The translations under genes and the position numbers were made by a program. Source: Odontesthes bonariensis (taxonomy: Eukaryota > Chordata > Actinopteri > Atheriniformes > Atherinopsidae). From it: a stretch of DNA of 64,000 bases. Below, piece after piece: positions 35,413 through 64,000 of the stretch; position 1 is the stretch's first letter; the number at the start of each line of letters is the position of its first letter. Below the pieces are notes generated by a model that was not told the origin of the DNA, searched no databases, and saw only the letters and a list, made by a program, of their open reading frames with translations. The stretch covers positions 14,038,017 to 14,102,016 of the forward strand of contig NC_134509.1 of the NCBI RefSeq assembly GCF_027942865.1, given 5' to 3'.

Positions 35413-38400
35413 GTTATCTTCAAATTTAGCACTCTCACTTCGACTCAAGAAAGACTAGATCAGAATTTGATGGTGAAAAGTCACCGTGACCTCTCAAAAC
35501 ACGCTTGGTGCTGCAATTTTTTTTATTTTTTTTTTTACTAAAGATGTGTTTGAGGCGACCTGCTTTTGAATTTGTAGCTTCTTTACACCGACATTCATAT
35601 TTCAATCTTTGTCTGTTTTTATCGCAGCAACTCGTGAGTTCTGCCAGAATCCGTTTTAAAGGGCAGACATCAACACAGGAAACACCTTTTTATCAAATTC
35701 CTTCGAAAGTCGCACAAAGGTCTGGACAGATTTTGCTTGAGTGGTTGCTACAGCAACTCTAGTTTGGATCAGCAGGACTAGTTTTCTTCATGTGAATGCA
35801 GTTTTACTGTGTGCGATCAGTTAAAAAGTCCGGGATTGGTGTCTATACTTGGATTTTCTTTTAATGTATTAAGGTCACTAGTCCCATGATGACAGCACCG
35901 CTAAAGAATGTGTTTTTCAAAAACGTTTTCTTTTAATCAGCTAACCTTGAAGCATTGAAGGTTTTGAGCCTGCTGCTTTGGAAATGTTGATCTTTAAATG
36001 TTCAAACACCTACTCAGTGATATCGAAAGAGTGGTTGTGTCTAAACTTGTATGTCAGTTGCTTTGTGATTGTGTGTTCTTTATTTCATTTGCTGCAGATA
36101 TATAATATATATATATATATCGTAGGCCAGAAACTCGCATCGGATTTGATTGCAACGATCACTTTCCTCCCACAATACAATCATTTCTCACCAATGTTTA
36201 TTATGCACTCATGCCAATGCCTTGGAAGATGCTAATAATGGTTTATATTTAAGAAATATTATGATAAATAATGAAAAACATTTTATGGCAGAATATCAGA
36301 TGTGTTTTCTGATGTTCAAGTTGACATTTTTAAATCGAACCTCATGAATTAATGCAGATAAACACTGACGCACTCACTCTGCTCCAGCCTGTTACCATTT
36401 AGTCACATTATGCAGCGCAAGTTAATTTCACAGTTAGGTGCACCGGTGGGACTTGGAAACATGTCCTCCGTTTTAGAGGTGATTGCGAGGCTGTCGTCGT
36501 CATGACAACGCAGGATGAGAAAAAGGCTGAAGGGGCTTTCTACCTGTTGTGGCTCTCATTCAGCTCTTTGAGCTCAACTGCATTACTGGCAAATGCTCTG
36601 TTTCGCATGCAGAGAGACCAACACTGTTGTCTTATTTTTAACAAAGGAATTAGCATTTGGACATTTACTGGCATCCCACGTGTTTTTCTCTCTTCAAGCA
36701 CAACTTTACTTCGTGACATTTTCCGTTACAAAAAAATCCTTTGCTTATCAGACGATGGTGCTTTGGTAAAGTTGATTTAAGCTTGGTTTGGACCACAGGT
36801 GCTCGTCGTTGGAAAAGTAAACTGAAGCCCTGACTTGCGGGTGGATGTAGGCCTGAAGGGCTTATGGATTTAATCTACTTAAACAGCTTCTGCAGAAAGA
36901 CCTCGCAGAGATCTAAACAAATTCAAACCAGGCTCCACGAGGAGGTTTTTGAACTCTTGTCAGCTTGCAGAAAGCCTTTAATAGGGCGCAGCTGCAATAA
37001 TGTACACACATAAAGCTGCCGACACAATGAGGGAGCAAGTGTTTACAGGCTGAGCCGATTCTCTCCTCATAAGCTGCTGTGCAGGGTTAATTGATTACCT
37101 GAGTATTTACCTGTTTGTGTCTTTCAGGAAGGAGTTTGTGGAGGCCTACCTGCGCTACGTGTTCTCGGACTCGGTGTGCGAACAGTACTTGGCCTTCTCC
37201 GCTGGCTTCCTTAAGGTTTGCGGAGGGGAGATCCTGTTGCTGTTCCAGCCCTCCGAGCTGATGGCCATGGTTGTCGGCAACAACAACTACAACTGGGAGG
37301 AGATGGAGAAGGTAAACCCGCGGTTCAAAGACCTGTACGGGGAGTCTGCCAGTTCTTTCTTCACTGTCCGTTTCCTGCTCAGCGCGGTTTCTCTTTTTGA
37401 GCCGCGCATCCTTGCTTTTTTTAGGGAGAAAATCTCATAATTTGATAATTGGGTCATGAGTAGAAATCTGATGTAGAAAGTGATGCAAGATTTTTTTTCT
37501 TTTTCTTTCGTGAAGTGTGATAATCACGCACGTCCACAAGCACCAGAGCTGGAAAGTTGACTATTACATTATAATCATCTGGCAAGTTGGTCACGGTGGT
37601 TAACTGACTAAAAGATGCATTACAACATGTTGGTGAACAGAAACAGCTCATCTTCCACAGAAATGTTTTTATGTTGCAGCTGGTTCATGACAACAGGTTG
37701 TATTAGAGAATTAGAATTTAGACTCTGAAGAAGAAATTTGAACCAGCTGTTGGCACTAAAGGCACTAAAGTTCCTAAACTTGTTGACCGAGACAGAATAA
37801 AAGGCTTGTCTCATCTTTTGATGATGGACAGATGTTGCGAAGGGCCTCTCGCATGACACATCCAATAAATGAAATGTCTGACTGCGTTTTTGTTTCTGGA
37901 GCACAGATGGGACGCGTTGGCTCAGTTTCAAATATTTAACTTATGACATTAATCCTCTGTGTTGCGTAAATGACTGCATTAGTGGGGAAATTTAAGAGGA
38001 CTTCTTTCATAAGATGTCCAAAAAAACAAAAAGGAAAAACTCACCTCAGTAGATTGAAACACTTCCCAGATGGCTGCATATCTGTGAGGATTTAGTTTTA
38101 CAAAATGACAACATCTCAGTAATGATCAAACAATTCGTTTTCCATCCTTTTCTCCTTGTCTTCTTTTTCAGAATGCTGTTTACAAAGGGGAGTACACAGC
38201 CACACATCCAACAGTCAGGTTTTTCTGGGAGGTTTTCCATGAGTTCCCCCTGGAAAAGAAGAAGCAGTTCTTATGTAAGCTTTTAATTACCTCGTTGCTC
38301 CATCTGCACAGCAGTTAAATGGTCACGCTCTCCACCTCAGACTTTGTAATACCGTGCAGGCTGTTGCTACAGGGACGCCTACTGAAGGAAGCACAGTTTC

Positions 38401-39514
38401 AAAATCCTGCACAATTCCACTAAAACTAAAGCCAGAATGTTTCAGTTGTTATTGTAAAGTAATAAAGCGCATGTTAGCAGTGGTGTGTTAAGTGTGATAG
38501 AATTAGATTTCAACAGCTTAATCGTGTGTTCTATGCTGCTTCATTCTATGCTGCTCAGATTCAGATTGATCCCAAAAAAAAAACGTTTATAACATTTTAA
38601 AAAATGTATTCTGTTATTTCTCATGTTTTCAGTTTGTCCATCCCATTCGCAACAATGATTGCATTCTAGTGGTTATTAGAACGTTTTAAGAATATTCTAG
38701 AATGTTCTAGAACCTTTGTTCTTGACAGAATGTTCTAAAGCATTCTCAGTTGTTCCCTGAACGTTTGCTCTAGAATGTTTTAAGGACGTTCCAGAATGTT
38801 CTAGAACCTTTGTCCTAGAATGCTCTAAAGCATTCTCAGTTGTTCCCAGAACGTTTGCTCTAGAATGTTTGAAGGACGTTCCAGAATGTTCTAGAAAGTT
38901 TGCTCTAGAATGTTTTAAGAATGTTCCAGAATGTTGTAGAATGTTATTTGGTTGGTATTAAACATCTTAGGAACGCTCTGAAGAAATTTCCACACAAACA
39001 GATGAACTGAACAGAAGTTTTGTGTCAGAGCGACATGTCACTGTGACATAATTTACAACATATCAAGAAGACCTTCAGGGGTAATTTATATCGTTAAAAA
39101 CGTAGTGCCTATCTGTTATTAGAAACGAGTGTCTTGTGCTACAGAGCAGGTAAATTGAATCCTAGGTTTTGTTTTTTTCACAGCATGTTTTCTCAGCATT
39201 ACCAAAAAAAAAACAAAAACAGCCTTATCCTGTAAACATTCTAAGTGTAGAAATGTTCTCACAGCTGTTGGTTTCCATTTCACCCATTGTGTCTGCTGGC
39301 TACAGTGTTCCTGACAGGCAGCGACCGCATCCCCATCCACGGTATGGAGAGCCTACGTATCGTCATCCAGTCCACCACAGCAGAGGAGCACTATCTGCCG
39401 GTAGCCCACACCTGCTACAACCTGCTCGACATGCCCCGCTACCAGACCAAAGAGATCCTGCGCCGTCGTCTCACTCAAGCAGTGGAGCAGTACGAGGGCT
39501 TCAGCCTGGTCTGA
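15495..39514 (+). CDS. herc3: HERC3-type E3 ubiquitin ligase (RCC1-like domain plus HECT domain)
   Basis: Exons: 15495-15717, 17661-17820, 18139-18215, 18911-19132, 19592-19683, 19938-20068, 20897-21048, 22077-22150, 22940-23064, 23214-23273, 27433-27544, 28587-28776, 29657-29820, 29931-30044, 30280-30303, 30392-30490, 30631-30801, 30903-31046, 32992-33158, 33937-34003, 34686-34768, 37128-37311, 38172-38274, 39306-39514. All are GT-AG and in phase: 3147 nt, 1048 aa (human HERC3 about 1050). The start [13 protein letters not shown] matches the family. About residues 1-370 are RCC1 repeats, then a spacer, then a HECT domain from about 720 with the catalytic Cys at about 1016 in [17 protein letters not shown] ligases accept ubiquitin from an E2 on this Cys and pass it to substrates. 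Signatures such as [21 protein letters not shown] and [13 protein letters not shown] favour HERC3 over HERC4, and flanking genes agree. An origin from the HERC5/6 branch is less likely. Confidence 0.95.
16845..17085 (-). repeat. LINE 3'-end-type interspersed repeat with (CCAT)n tail
   Basis: The segment opens with tandem CCAT units followed by CATTTTCTATACCTGCTTC. It includes the GCGGGGTACACCCTGGACAG and AATTAACCTAATTTGCATG blocks seen in many fish genomes. The CCAT run read on the other strand is a (GATG)n tail, so the fragment lies on the minus strand. I believe it derives from an RTE-like LINE, but a repeat library search is needed. It sits in herc3 intron 2. Confidence 0.6.
18786..18820. 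repeat. (AT)n microsatellite followed by A run
   Basis: An uninterrupted AT run ends in ten or more A, 90 bp upstream of herc3 coding exon 4. Confidence 0.9.
20356..20400. repeat. Tandem 10-bp repeat (CATCTTGCAT type)
   Basis: Four near-identical decamers occur in herc3 intron 6, followed by a diverged copy and a T-rich run. Confidence 0.85.
23840..23862. repeat. (TG)n microsatellite
   Basis: This is an uninterrupted TG run in a herc3 intron. Confidence 0.9.
25251..26133. mobile_element. Large foldback MITE with TTAA ends, about 396-bp arms, 91-bp loop
   Basis: The arms 25251-25646 and 25738-26133 are near-perfect reverse complements of equal length. The borders are TTAA on both sides, followed by AGTGATAGTTCGGA (left) and its close match AGCGATAGTTCGGA (right). 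The end sequence and overall plan match the element at 1982-2671, but the arms do not share the internal sequence, so the two look like separate subfamilies. No coding capacity was seen. Confidence 0.88.
29180..29621 (+). mobile_element. TTAA-flanked non-autonomous element with a small ORF
   Basis: The ends are TTAA-AGCAATACTATGTAAC and the complement of TTAA-AGCAATACAATGTAAC, so they are imperfect inverted repeats of about 18 bp flanked by TTAA. The interior is 442 bp and not a foldback. It carries a small Lys/Arg-rich open frame at its right end. It lies in herc3 intron 12, and its right border is only 35 bp before coding exon 13. Confidence 0.75.
29457..29621 (+). CDS. Small Lys/Arg-rich ORF (54 aa) within the TTAA element
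   Basis: The frame starts [18 protein letters not shown] and is rich in Lys, Arg and Glu up to residue 31, like the N-terminal piece of a DNA-binding or transposon-encoded protein. The stop codon TAA is supplied by the terminal TTAA of the element. The last 20 residues read into the element end and look non-natural. It is probably a truncated relic of a longer transposon gene. I do not know its function, and expression is not shown. Confidence 0.35.
   Translation: MEEAPKKQKKTLTDEARKRKREADKARDLTRVALETACRGSSVMGFLRSYIVLL
30280..30303 (+). other. herc3: 24-nt microexon of herc3
   Basis: AAAATGGGATCATCCCCGTC and the following GCAG are bordered by TTTCTAG and GTACTG and encode eight residues, KMGSSPSQ. 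Both neighbours are phase 0, so the exon may be skipped without a frame change. The human protein has a comparable segment (KARPSIIQ-like), which supports it as real. Confidence 0.8.
31047..32991 (+). other. herc3: herc3 intron between coding exons 18 and 19
   Basis: This 1.9 kb intron holds a short LINE-tail-like fragment (31389-31430), T-rich runs, and no recognised gene. Confidence 0.7.
31389..31430 (-). repeat. Short LINE 3'-tail fragment
   Basis: The sequence CTTTATTCGTCCCACAGTGG followed by GGAAATTT matches the reverse complement of the common fish LINE tail (AAATTTCCCC...AATAAAG). Only the tail remains. A related tail in the other orientation is at 56551-56580. Confidence 0.5.
34769..37127 (+). 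other. herc3: herc3 intron between coding exons 21 and 22
   Basis: This is a 2.4 kb intron. A more GC-rich stretch at about 34840-35110 has two CACGTG E-box-like sites (CACGTGCTC near 34854 and GCACGTGTC near 34875). A 32-base G run lies at 35379-35410 and a short AT run near 36103-36120. I see no gene in it. Confidence 0.6.
35379..35410. repeat. Homopolymer G run of 32 bases
   Basis: There are thirty-two consecutive G on the plus strand. Such runs are rare in vertebrate DNA and prone to sequencing or assembly length errors. Confidence 0.85.
38690..38945. repeat. Minisatellite of about 90-bp units rich in heat shock elements
   Basis: Two near-identical units (about 38713-38806 and 38807-38896) and a partial third follow an initial array. 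Perfect alternating GAA/TTC pentamer arrays occur at 38690-38712 (five units), 38789-38806 (four) and 38879-38896 (four), and an imperfect five-unit array at 38919-38941 (one mismatch). Heat shock factors bind three or more such units. The repeat lies in the last herc3 intron. Whether HSF binds here is inference. Confidence 0.85.
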
Positions 39515-39706
39515 GCGGAGTCCGAGAGGGCCTTCAACGCACTTTAACAGCAATACACCCCCATGTGAGTGTCAAAAGAGGGCAGGTGGGAGGATGTCCG
39601 ACGCAGGAAGGTCGCTCTCTTGCGAGATTGTTAAGCATCTTGAATCTAAAAGGTCTATATGTGTGTAAGTGCAGATTGTCCTTTATTGTTCTTATTGCTT
39701 TGGGGA

Positions 39707-39750
39707 GAGTTTCTCAACCTTTCAGGACCACTGGGAGAATATTTTAATGG

Positions 39751-39788
<38 letters not shown>

Positions 39789-39908
39789 GTGTTCATATTA
39801 GAGGAAGCAATTTTTTGATCCAAAGTATGATTAAAAAGAATATCACCGGAGATTTGCATGATGACCAGGGCACAGAAAACATTGGGACCAGAGAAGGTTG
39901 AGAAACTC
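39707..39908. mobile_element. Small inverted-repeat element with (AT)n core, possibly hAT-like
   Basis: GAGTTTCTCAACCTT at 39707 is matched by the inverted copy AAGGTTGAGAAACTC ending at 39908. The end resembles the TTCTCAACC terminus of hAT-type elements. An AT run (39752-39788) lies inside. No clear 8-bp target duplication was found. Confidence 0.5.
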
Positions 39909-40072
39909 AAGTTTCTGGCTGTGCTTGTTGTCCTTTTTTGGGTCTTTTTCTGTGTATTTTATATTACTTAAATTCTATTTTTCACTTTTAAAGAATTACG
40001 TTACCACCTTGAAACAATATATTGCTTTTTGTTATTTTTAATTTATCAGATAGAGTGGTTATATTTTGACAA

Positions 40073-40078
40073 AATAAA
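40073..40078 (+). terminator. herc3: Polyadenylation signal AATAAA of herc3
   Basis: A canonical AATAAA lies about 560 bp after the stop codon, followed by a TGTG-rich stretch suited to cleavage-factor binding. Confidence 0.6.
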
Positions 40079-40099
40079 TGTGTACATATCCGTGTAAAT

Positions 40100-43000
40100 A
40101 ACACTTTTGGATATAATCTCTAGCCCTGATGTTGGGAGGGGTGTTAGTCCTGCTGATCCTTCTCAATCTGGACACCAGCATGTCCTCCCTGCCCGGTTCT
40201 GAAAAACGGGACGACCGAGGAGTTTTTTGGCAGGCAGAAGCAGGCTGCAGGGTGACACATGCTGAATATGACTTGAAATCGCTCATTCCTGTTTAGCTGT
40301 GCATCACAGAGCAGCTGACATCTTGAACCTGCATTCAACAGTGTTGCCTTCTACAGCAAACCCAACTGAATAGAAATGAGGCTGACTTTTAAACCTACTG
40401 GATCTTGTCTGTATGCATGTTGTTGGGTGAAAGCAAAAACCTGATTGTCTTTTAACAGCTTGACGACTTTGAAAATACAGTAATTCCATTTCTTGCGGTG
40501 AAATATAAGGCTGCTTCTTGCAGCTGCTAAGCTTAGCTTGGCTGAGACTGGAGGCTGGAGCAAATGGTGCAAAGGTCCTGCAGAATCGCCTGCCAGCACA
40601 GCTACAGTTCATCAGTTAACCTGTTATAACTCGGTTTGTCTGTCGGTTTGTGAGCCCGACTATTTCTTGGCTTTAGCAGGTATTAAGGCTAATTCTGTAG
40701 CCATTTAATAAATGCATATATTGCTTGGATGTATGACACTGTATAGCATTCATTACTAAACATAATGCAAGCACAGTATGCTGATAGGGTCGCTCATTTT
40801 ATCAGATATTTTGGTCAGTGAAATAAATGGAATATGGAGCTACACGGAGAGTTTGCTGGTTGCCTGGCAACCATCTACAGTGAAAAAAAAATTGGTGCGT
40901 TCCATTTACTTAAGCTGTGTAAACTTGTAAGCTGTGCCCTTAAGAGTGCTGTCCTCTCTAAGTTAACAGCATTCCATGTGACAAGTTAGAAAACCGGTAG
41001 ATCTCCCTGGTAGCTGTCCACCCTAGCTTAGGTTAGCTGTTACCGTTTGATAACAAAATGCATCACGGGATCTGTTGAGCATACAAAGACGATAGCAAAA
41101 TGTTCACAAGTGCTTATGATCAGTATATTAATTCAACTGTGTGGTCACTTTTTATGTGCGAGGCAACCATGTTGGATTTTGGTGTTGGGGCGGGTGAGGT
41201 TCTGCTGCGTCCCATTAGGCCCAGGAGTCTGAACTCGGAGCCGTTAATGGCGTCGCACCAGATTTTGACCATGTTTCGTTTGCAAGTCGTAAAACCTGTA
41301 GGACTTGCTCACTGACCGAGCTAGCTATTATTAACAACGCCAGTTGATAACAATGTATTATGCTTTGTTTGTGCATAAGTGATCGTTTAAAGAGACATAA
41401 ACTGACAGAAGTATTTATAATAACGGTTTATTACTACAGGGACTTTCCCAGCTCAGAGTCTCGAATAGGATTTCTCCAACTTTTTGTGTTTATAATCTGT
41501 AAAAATCTGAAGTAGAACACAAACTCGGAAATTCATACTTCACAAAACCAACAGAACACACCGTCAGTCACCGAATAATGTCGCAATCTCTAATCCAGTT
41601 TACCATCAAATGTCTTGAGTTTGACAACCGACTGTGAAACGACCAATCACAGCAGCCCATGCGGAGCATCCAACCCAGCACCTTCAAAGAAACGGCATAG
41701 AAAGCGATATAAAAAGATGTACCCTGCTCTAAAACATGAACATTTGTAAGCTTTAGAGTTGCTGCTGCATGGATTTAGTCACTCTTTAACTGGCTCAAAC
41801 TACCTGTTTCCTCCAGTTTCCAGTGGATTTGTTAAGCTAGCAAGCTGTTTTCTGTGTAGCATCGCTAACACAAGAGAGCTACCAATCTGCCAAAAAGCAA
41901 GAAAACATGCAGTATGTCCCCAAAATGTTATTCAAAACAAAGTGTAGTGAAACCTTTGCCTCAGTAATTGTAATTATTAGTGTCCACATTGCAGATTGAG
42001 AGTAATTCAATTGTAATATTTGAGTAAATGCATATTTCAACAATGTGGGCAGATCAAACACTGGGCTTATATAATCATGTGATGATAAAGTGTATCTGTT
42101 ATATCACTTGTTCAGAACTTGCCCCGATATTGTATCTATTCCTGCAGTCGGACCTCCTACTCCACATTATTGGTTGTGCATTGGTGTGAACTGTGTGAAA
42201 TTGTCTTGCATATACATATGTCTATTTTTTTATATATTTCCTACATGACAGTGGTGTTGAAGTGACTTCAGACAGTGAAACGACTCGATATATTCAGCAA
42301 TAACGACCTGAAGCTGCCCAGTAATGTAATGAGAAAACTGGGTCAAATGCTGGACTCTTCTGAGATGTTTCTGGACGCTGCATCTTATTGCTTTGCTCTA
42401 TACTGCATGTACACACATGTTCTACATTTTTCAGTCATTATTTAAACAATTGAGGCTGATTTCTCATGCAGAGTTTAGTACTATGCAAAGGTTTGTGCAG
42501 CCCTTGACTTTTTTTTTGCACCTTTTTAATGTGCTAAAGAGGATAGGATTTTTGCATATTTGTCTGAAATCTACACAAAGCTCTGTGTTCAAGCCAAGAT
42601 TTTGAATAAAATATATCAGAAGGGTCAGTTTTCCGCCTTGTTCTTCATTGCTTTTCAGGCCTGTCGTGTGGAAATCGTGCATCGTGTTCCCAGACTACAC
42701 GCTTTTGCCCCGGTTGTCAGTTAGGTACAGGGACATCGAAGAGTCCCTTCAATCAGCTAATGAGTTGTGTGCTAGTCTGTCGTGAAATTTTGGACGAATT
42801 TGCATCCATCACATGAAAATCCACAATTTGGTGATCACTGTGGAACATCTTGTCGATCTCTGAAAATCGAAGCACACTTAAAGACTCACTCGGAGACTTA
42901 AATATGTAGTTTCACCACTTTTCCAATACAGAACGATTTGACAATCGTTTCATGTGTTCATGTAAGTAATCAACAGGCTCAATTTCCTGGTGTTACCTCA

Positions 43001-43164
43001 GTTTTCATGGTTACATTTTTTCTATTCAAGTCATTTTAGAACAAATTACATTTGCCAAATTTTTTGTTCTTATTTGAGGATTTGACACCACTCATTTCAT
43101 GAGCATTTTGCTCTCAAACTTTTTTTCTTCTTTTACACGTGAGGAGTGAATTATACCCAGACGT
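40100..43164. other. Intergenic region between convergent herc3 and fam13a
   Basis: This 3 kb lies between the two 3' ends. It is AT-rich, with no recognisable protein domain in any frame. Open frames (for example near 40300-40600) are short and lack coding character. AATAAA motifs near 40821 and 42604 could extend herc3 transcripts. Nothing resembling NAP1L5 or PIGY, which lie near HERC3 in mammals, was seen. Confidence 0.6.
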
Positions 43165-44318
43165 CAGTAAAAATATGATTTTATTCATGTTATGTACAAA
43201 ATACAATTTATGTACTAAAATGTACACACTCAAGATTCAATAAGCCTGGCCAGTGTTCATGTTCAGTGAAAACAAAATTCAGACTGATAATCATCCATTT
43301 TGGAGAAAGAAAGGAGAAAAGTACTCGCTCACAGAAATGTAAACATACTCAGTAATCCATATTTACAGGAAAACAAACTAGCTCTGGAGAGGATGAGGCG
43401 GGAAACACAGACACACGCACACACTACAGTGGATCGTAGAAGCCCTTTCTCTCCTCAACACTCGCCCGGCCTCGTCTGTGTTAATCGGTGTGTGCAAAAA
43501 CATACCGGTGATTTGGAAAAACAAAAGTAGCTTATGAGACATGGAATAAAGGTGAAGACGAAGCATGTCGATGTGCACAACATACAATCAAATGCTGAAG
43601 TAAGTACCAGTGTTCACAAAAAAAAAAAAGAGCAGTTTCATGAACATAACGGACATTTGGTTCGCTGTTTGCATCTGAGCCACAGTCTTTGGGTTGCACC
43701 GAAGGAGGAAACTACTACTTTTAGTGAGCAAGTACTCAATTAAACTTCTGATGAAGCCAAATGATTATTTCAGACGGTATACATATGGTCAGGACTGAAA
43801 TAAAGAACGTTATTCATTAAGTGAATACTGTTAAGCTGATACAAATAGTAGGATCTCCCTTAAAAAAAAAACATAAATACACATATTCATCACAGAAATC
43901 CTCCTTCAAAAAGTAGCAATAATTTTAGACCTATTTTCTCTTTTAATTACGAGGGTTTTCTTTAACGATTTCTACAGTTAAACGTGAGGGAGAGAGAAAA
44001 AAAATTCTGATACATTAAAAATGGTCAAAATGGTAGAAATAAATGATCTGTAATTTAGGGGTGATTTGTGCACATGTCGCTTTGTCTGGAGAAATCATCC
44101 TGTTTCGAAGGCGATGTCTGGAGCAGAAGCAGCCCTCATGTGAAACCGCTGCTTGTGTTTGTGGGCGTCAACAGATCGACGTGCCTTCAGGTGGGCCGAT
44201 TCCACAGCAGCATGACGCCAAGGAATGTCCCACCTTTTCCTCCAAGAGAGTGAGATGTGTTTGACTTTATGGCTGAAGTCTGAGCAACAGCCCGCTTAAA
44301 AGAGTCATTCAGTTTGTC
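43165..44318 (-). other. fam13a: fam13a 3' untranslated region
   Basis: Non-coding sequence after the fam13a stop runs to an AATAAA on the minus strand at 43180-43185 (TTTATT on the plus strand). The transcript end is put near 43165. Confidence 0.6.
43180..43185 (-). terminator. fam13a: Polyadenylation signal AATAAA of fam13a
   Basis: A canonical signal on the minus strand, about 1.1 kb downstream of the stop codon. Confidence 0.55.
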
Positions 44319-63282
<18,964 letters not shown>

Positions 63283-64000
63283 CTGTTTTCAGATGAATAA
63301 AGCAAGGGGGAAGAAATTATACATCTGCCTTCCAGCTGACTCTTCCGGATTTCTTTGGTCTGTGCATTTATCAGCTCGACATTGGATGAAATGCTCCAGG
63401 AAACCAAATGCCAAGGCTACTTATACTTTCTCAAGCAGACAATGAGCTGTTTACCTTTTGTGCTAATTCTATTTACAGTCAATTGAATGCCCACGCTCTT
63501 ATTGATATTTTCTGATTTCTGTGGAATAAGACACTGTCAGTGATCTCTCCACCAGCTCAACAAGGATTAGTTTCTAACTGGGGTGACTCCAGTTGTTATG
63601 ACTGTAACACCTCCAAATGTCTCAGTGGGCAAGCTTGCCATGCACAAGTAAAGCTTACAAATGGTTGCTGTAACCAAAACCCAACTGGAAGTATTATTTC
63701 AGAAGCACACTAAGGTCAGGCTTCATTATTGATATAACTAGATGTACAAAATCAATTTTTGCCTGTAGCTGACAGATAAAGATCGGCACAAGAAAGTTTC
63801 AACCTACATCCAAAGAAGAACAATCCTCCGCATTATATCTTTGATAGATTTTTATTTCTTGACATGTATAAAAAAAAGAAAAATTAAAAAAGAAAAAAAT
63901 CACATATTCCCTCCGAGTTTCCTTTGAGGTGAGACTGTACTATTTACACACTGACTAATACATGTTATTATAAGTAACTAGTTGTTTTTGTTCTGCATAT
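63283..64000 (-). other. fam13a: Right end of the window: fam13a intron
   Basis: This is upstream of the outermost fam13a exon in view. I see no exon or repeat here. The RhoGAP-coding exons would be expected further right, outside the window. Confidence 0.5.

Larger units (their letters stand above)
30631..39514 (+). other. herc3: HECT-domain coding region of herc3
   Basis: The last eight coding exons encode the HECT N-lobe (for example [39 protein letters not shown]) and C-lobe ([12 protein letters not shown], then the catalytic Cys in [12 protein letters not shown]). The C-terminal residues EGFSLV are the conserved acidic-hydrophobic tail needed for ligase activity in HECT enzymes. No damaging change was seen. 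Confidence 0.92.
39515..40095 (+). other. herc3: herc3 3' untranslated region
   Basis: This is AT-rich sequence after the herc3 stop, ending shortly after an AATAAA at 40073-40078. It contains an (AT)n run and the arms of an inverted repeat. Later AATAAA motifs (near 40821 and 42604) could give longer transcripts. Confidence 0.6.

Noticed and set aside
15495..39514. Assignment to HERC4 instead of HERC3
   Set aside because: The start (MLCWGNA) is HERC4-like, but the total length, the PGIDLNS and [13 protein letters not shown] segments, the [13 protein letters not shown] block and the neighbouring genes fit HERC3 better.
40304..40612. Cys-containing open frame after herc3
   Set aside because: No domain, no splice or start context, and low coding character. 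Not supported as a gene.

Overview
This window is nuclear DNA from a ray-finned (teleost) fish. It has intron-rich genes with GT-AG splice sites, vertebrate proteins, and typical fish interspersed repeats (LINE fragments, foldback elements with TTAA ends, many di- and trinucleotide microsatellites). No bacterial, plasmid, CRISPR or rRNA features were seen.

Three host genes give the backbone. ppm1k (minus strand, CDS 5194-9599, six coding exons, 382 aa) encodes the mitochondrial PP2C-type phosphatase of the branched-chain ketoacid dehydrogenase. herc3 (plus strand, CDS 15495-39514, 24 coding exons, 1048 aa) encodes an RCC1-repeat plus HECT ubiquitin ligase. fam13a (minus strand, 3' part only, CDS 44319-63282 and beyond the right edge) encodes the coiled-coil C-terminal half of a FAM13 protein. 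ppm1k and herc3 are head to head; herc3 and fam13a are tail to tail. From what is known of the human 4q22 region, the order PPM1K - HERC3 - FAM13A is conserved there, which supports the gene names. I rebuilt every exon by hand from splice sites and phase; all junctions are in frame and the totals are divisible by three.

Mobile DNA fills much of the rest. At 1-2750 a broken LINE (minus strand) carries a nested ~690 bp foldback element whose insertion duplicated TTAA. A larger foldback element of the same design is in herc3 intron 11, and a third TTAA-flanked element is in herc3 intron 13. Another LINE 3' end lies at about 57.4-58.6 kb.

The most unusual object is at 10812-13129, in the ppm1k-herc3 head-to-head interval. 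It is a 2.3 kb element with 18-bp perfect terminal inverted repeats inside longer diverged ones, flanked by TA. It carries a broken gene for a protein with FEN1/XPG-like acidic motifs followed by a tesmin/TSO1-type CXC cysteine cluster. No recognisable transposase is present. It may be a poorly described DNA transposon family.

A second striking signal is a minisatellite in the last herc3 intron (38690-38945). It contains several perfect four- and five-unit heat-shock-element arrays (alternating GAA and TTC at exact 5-bp spacing).
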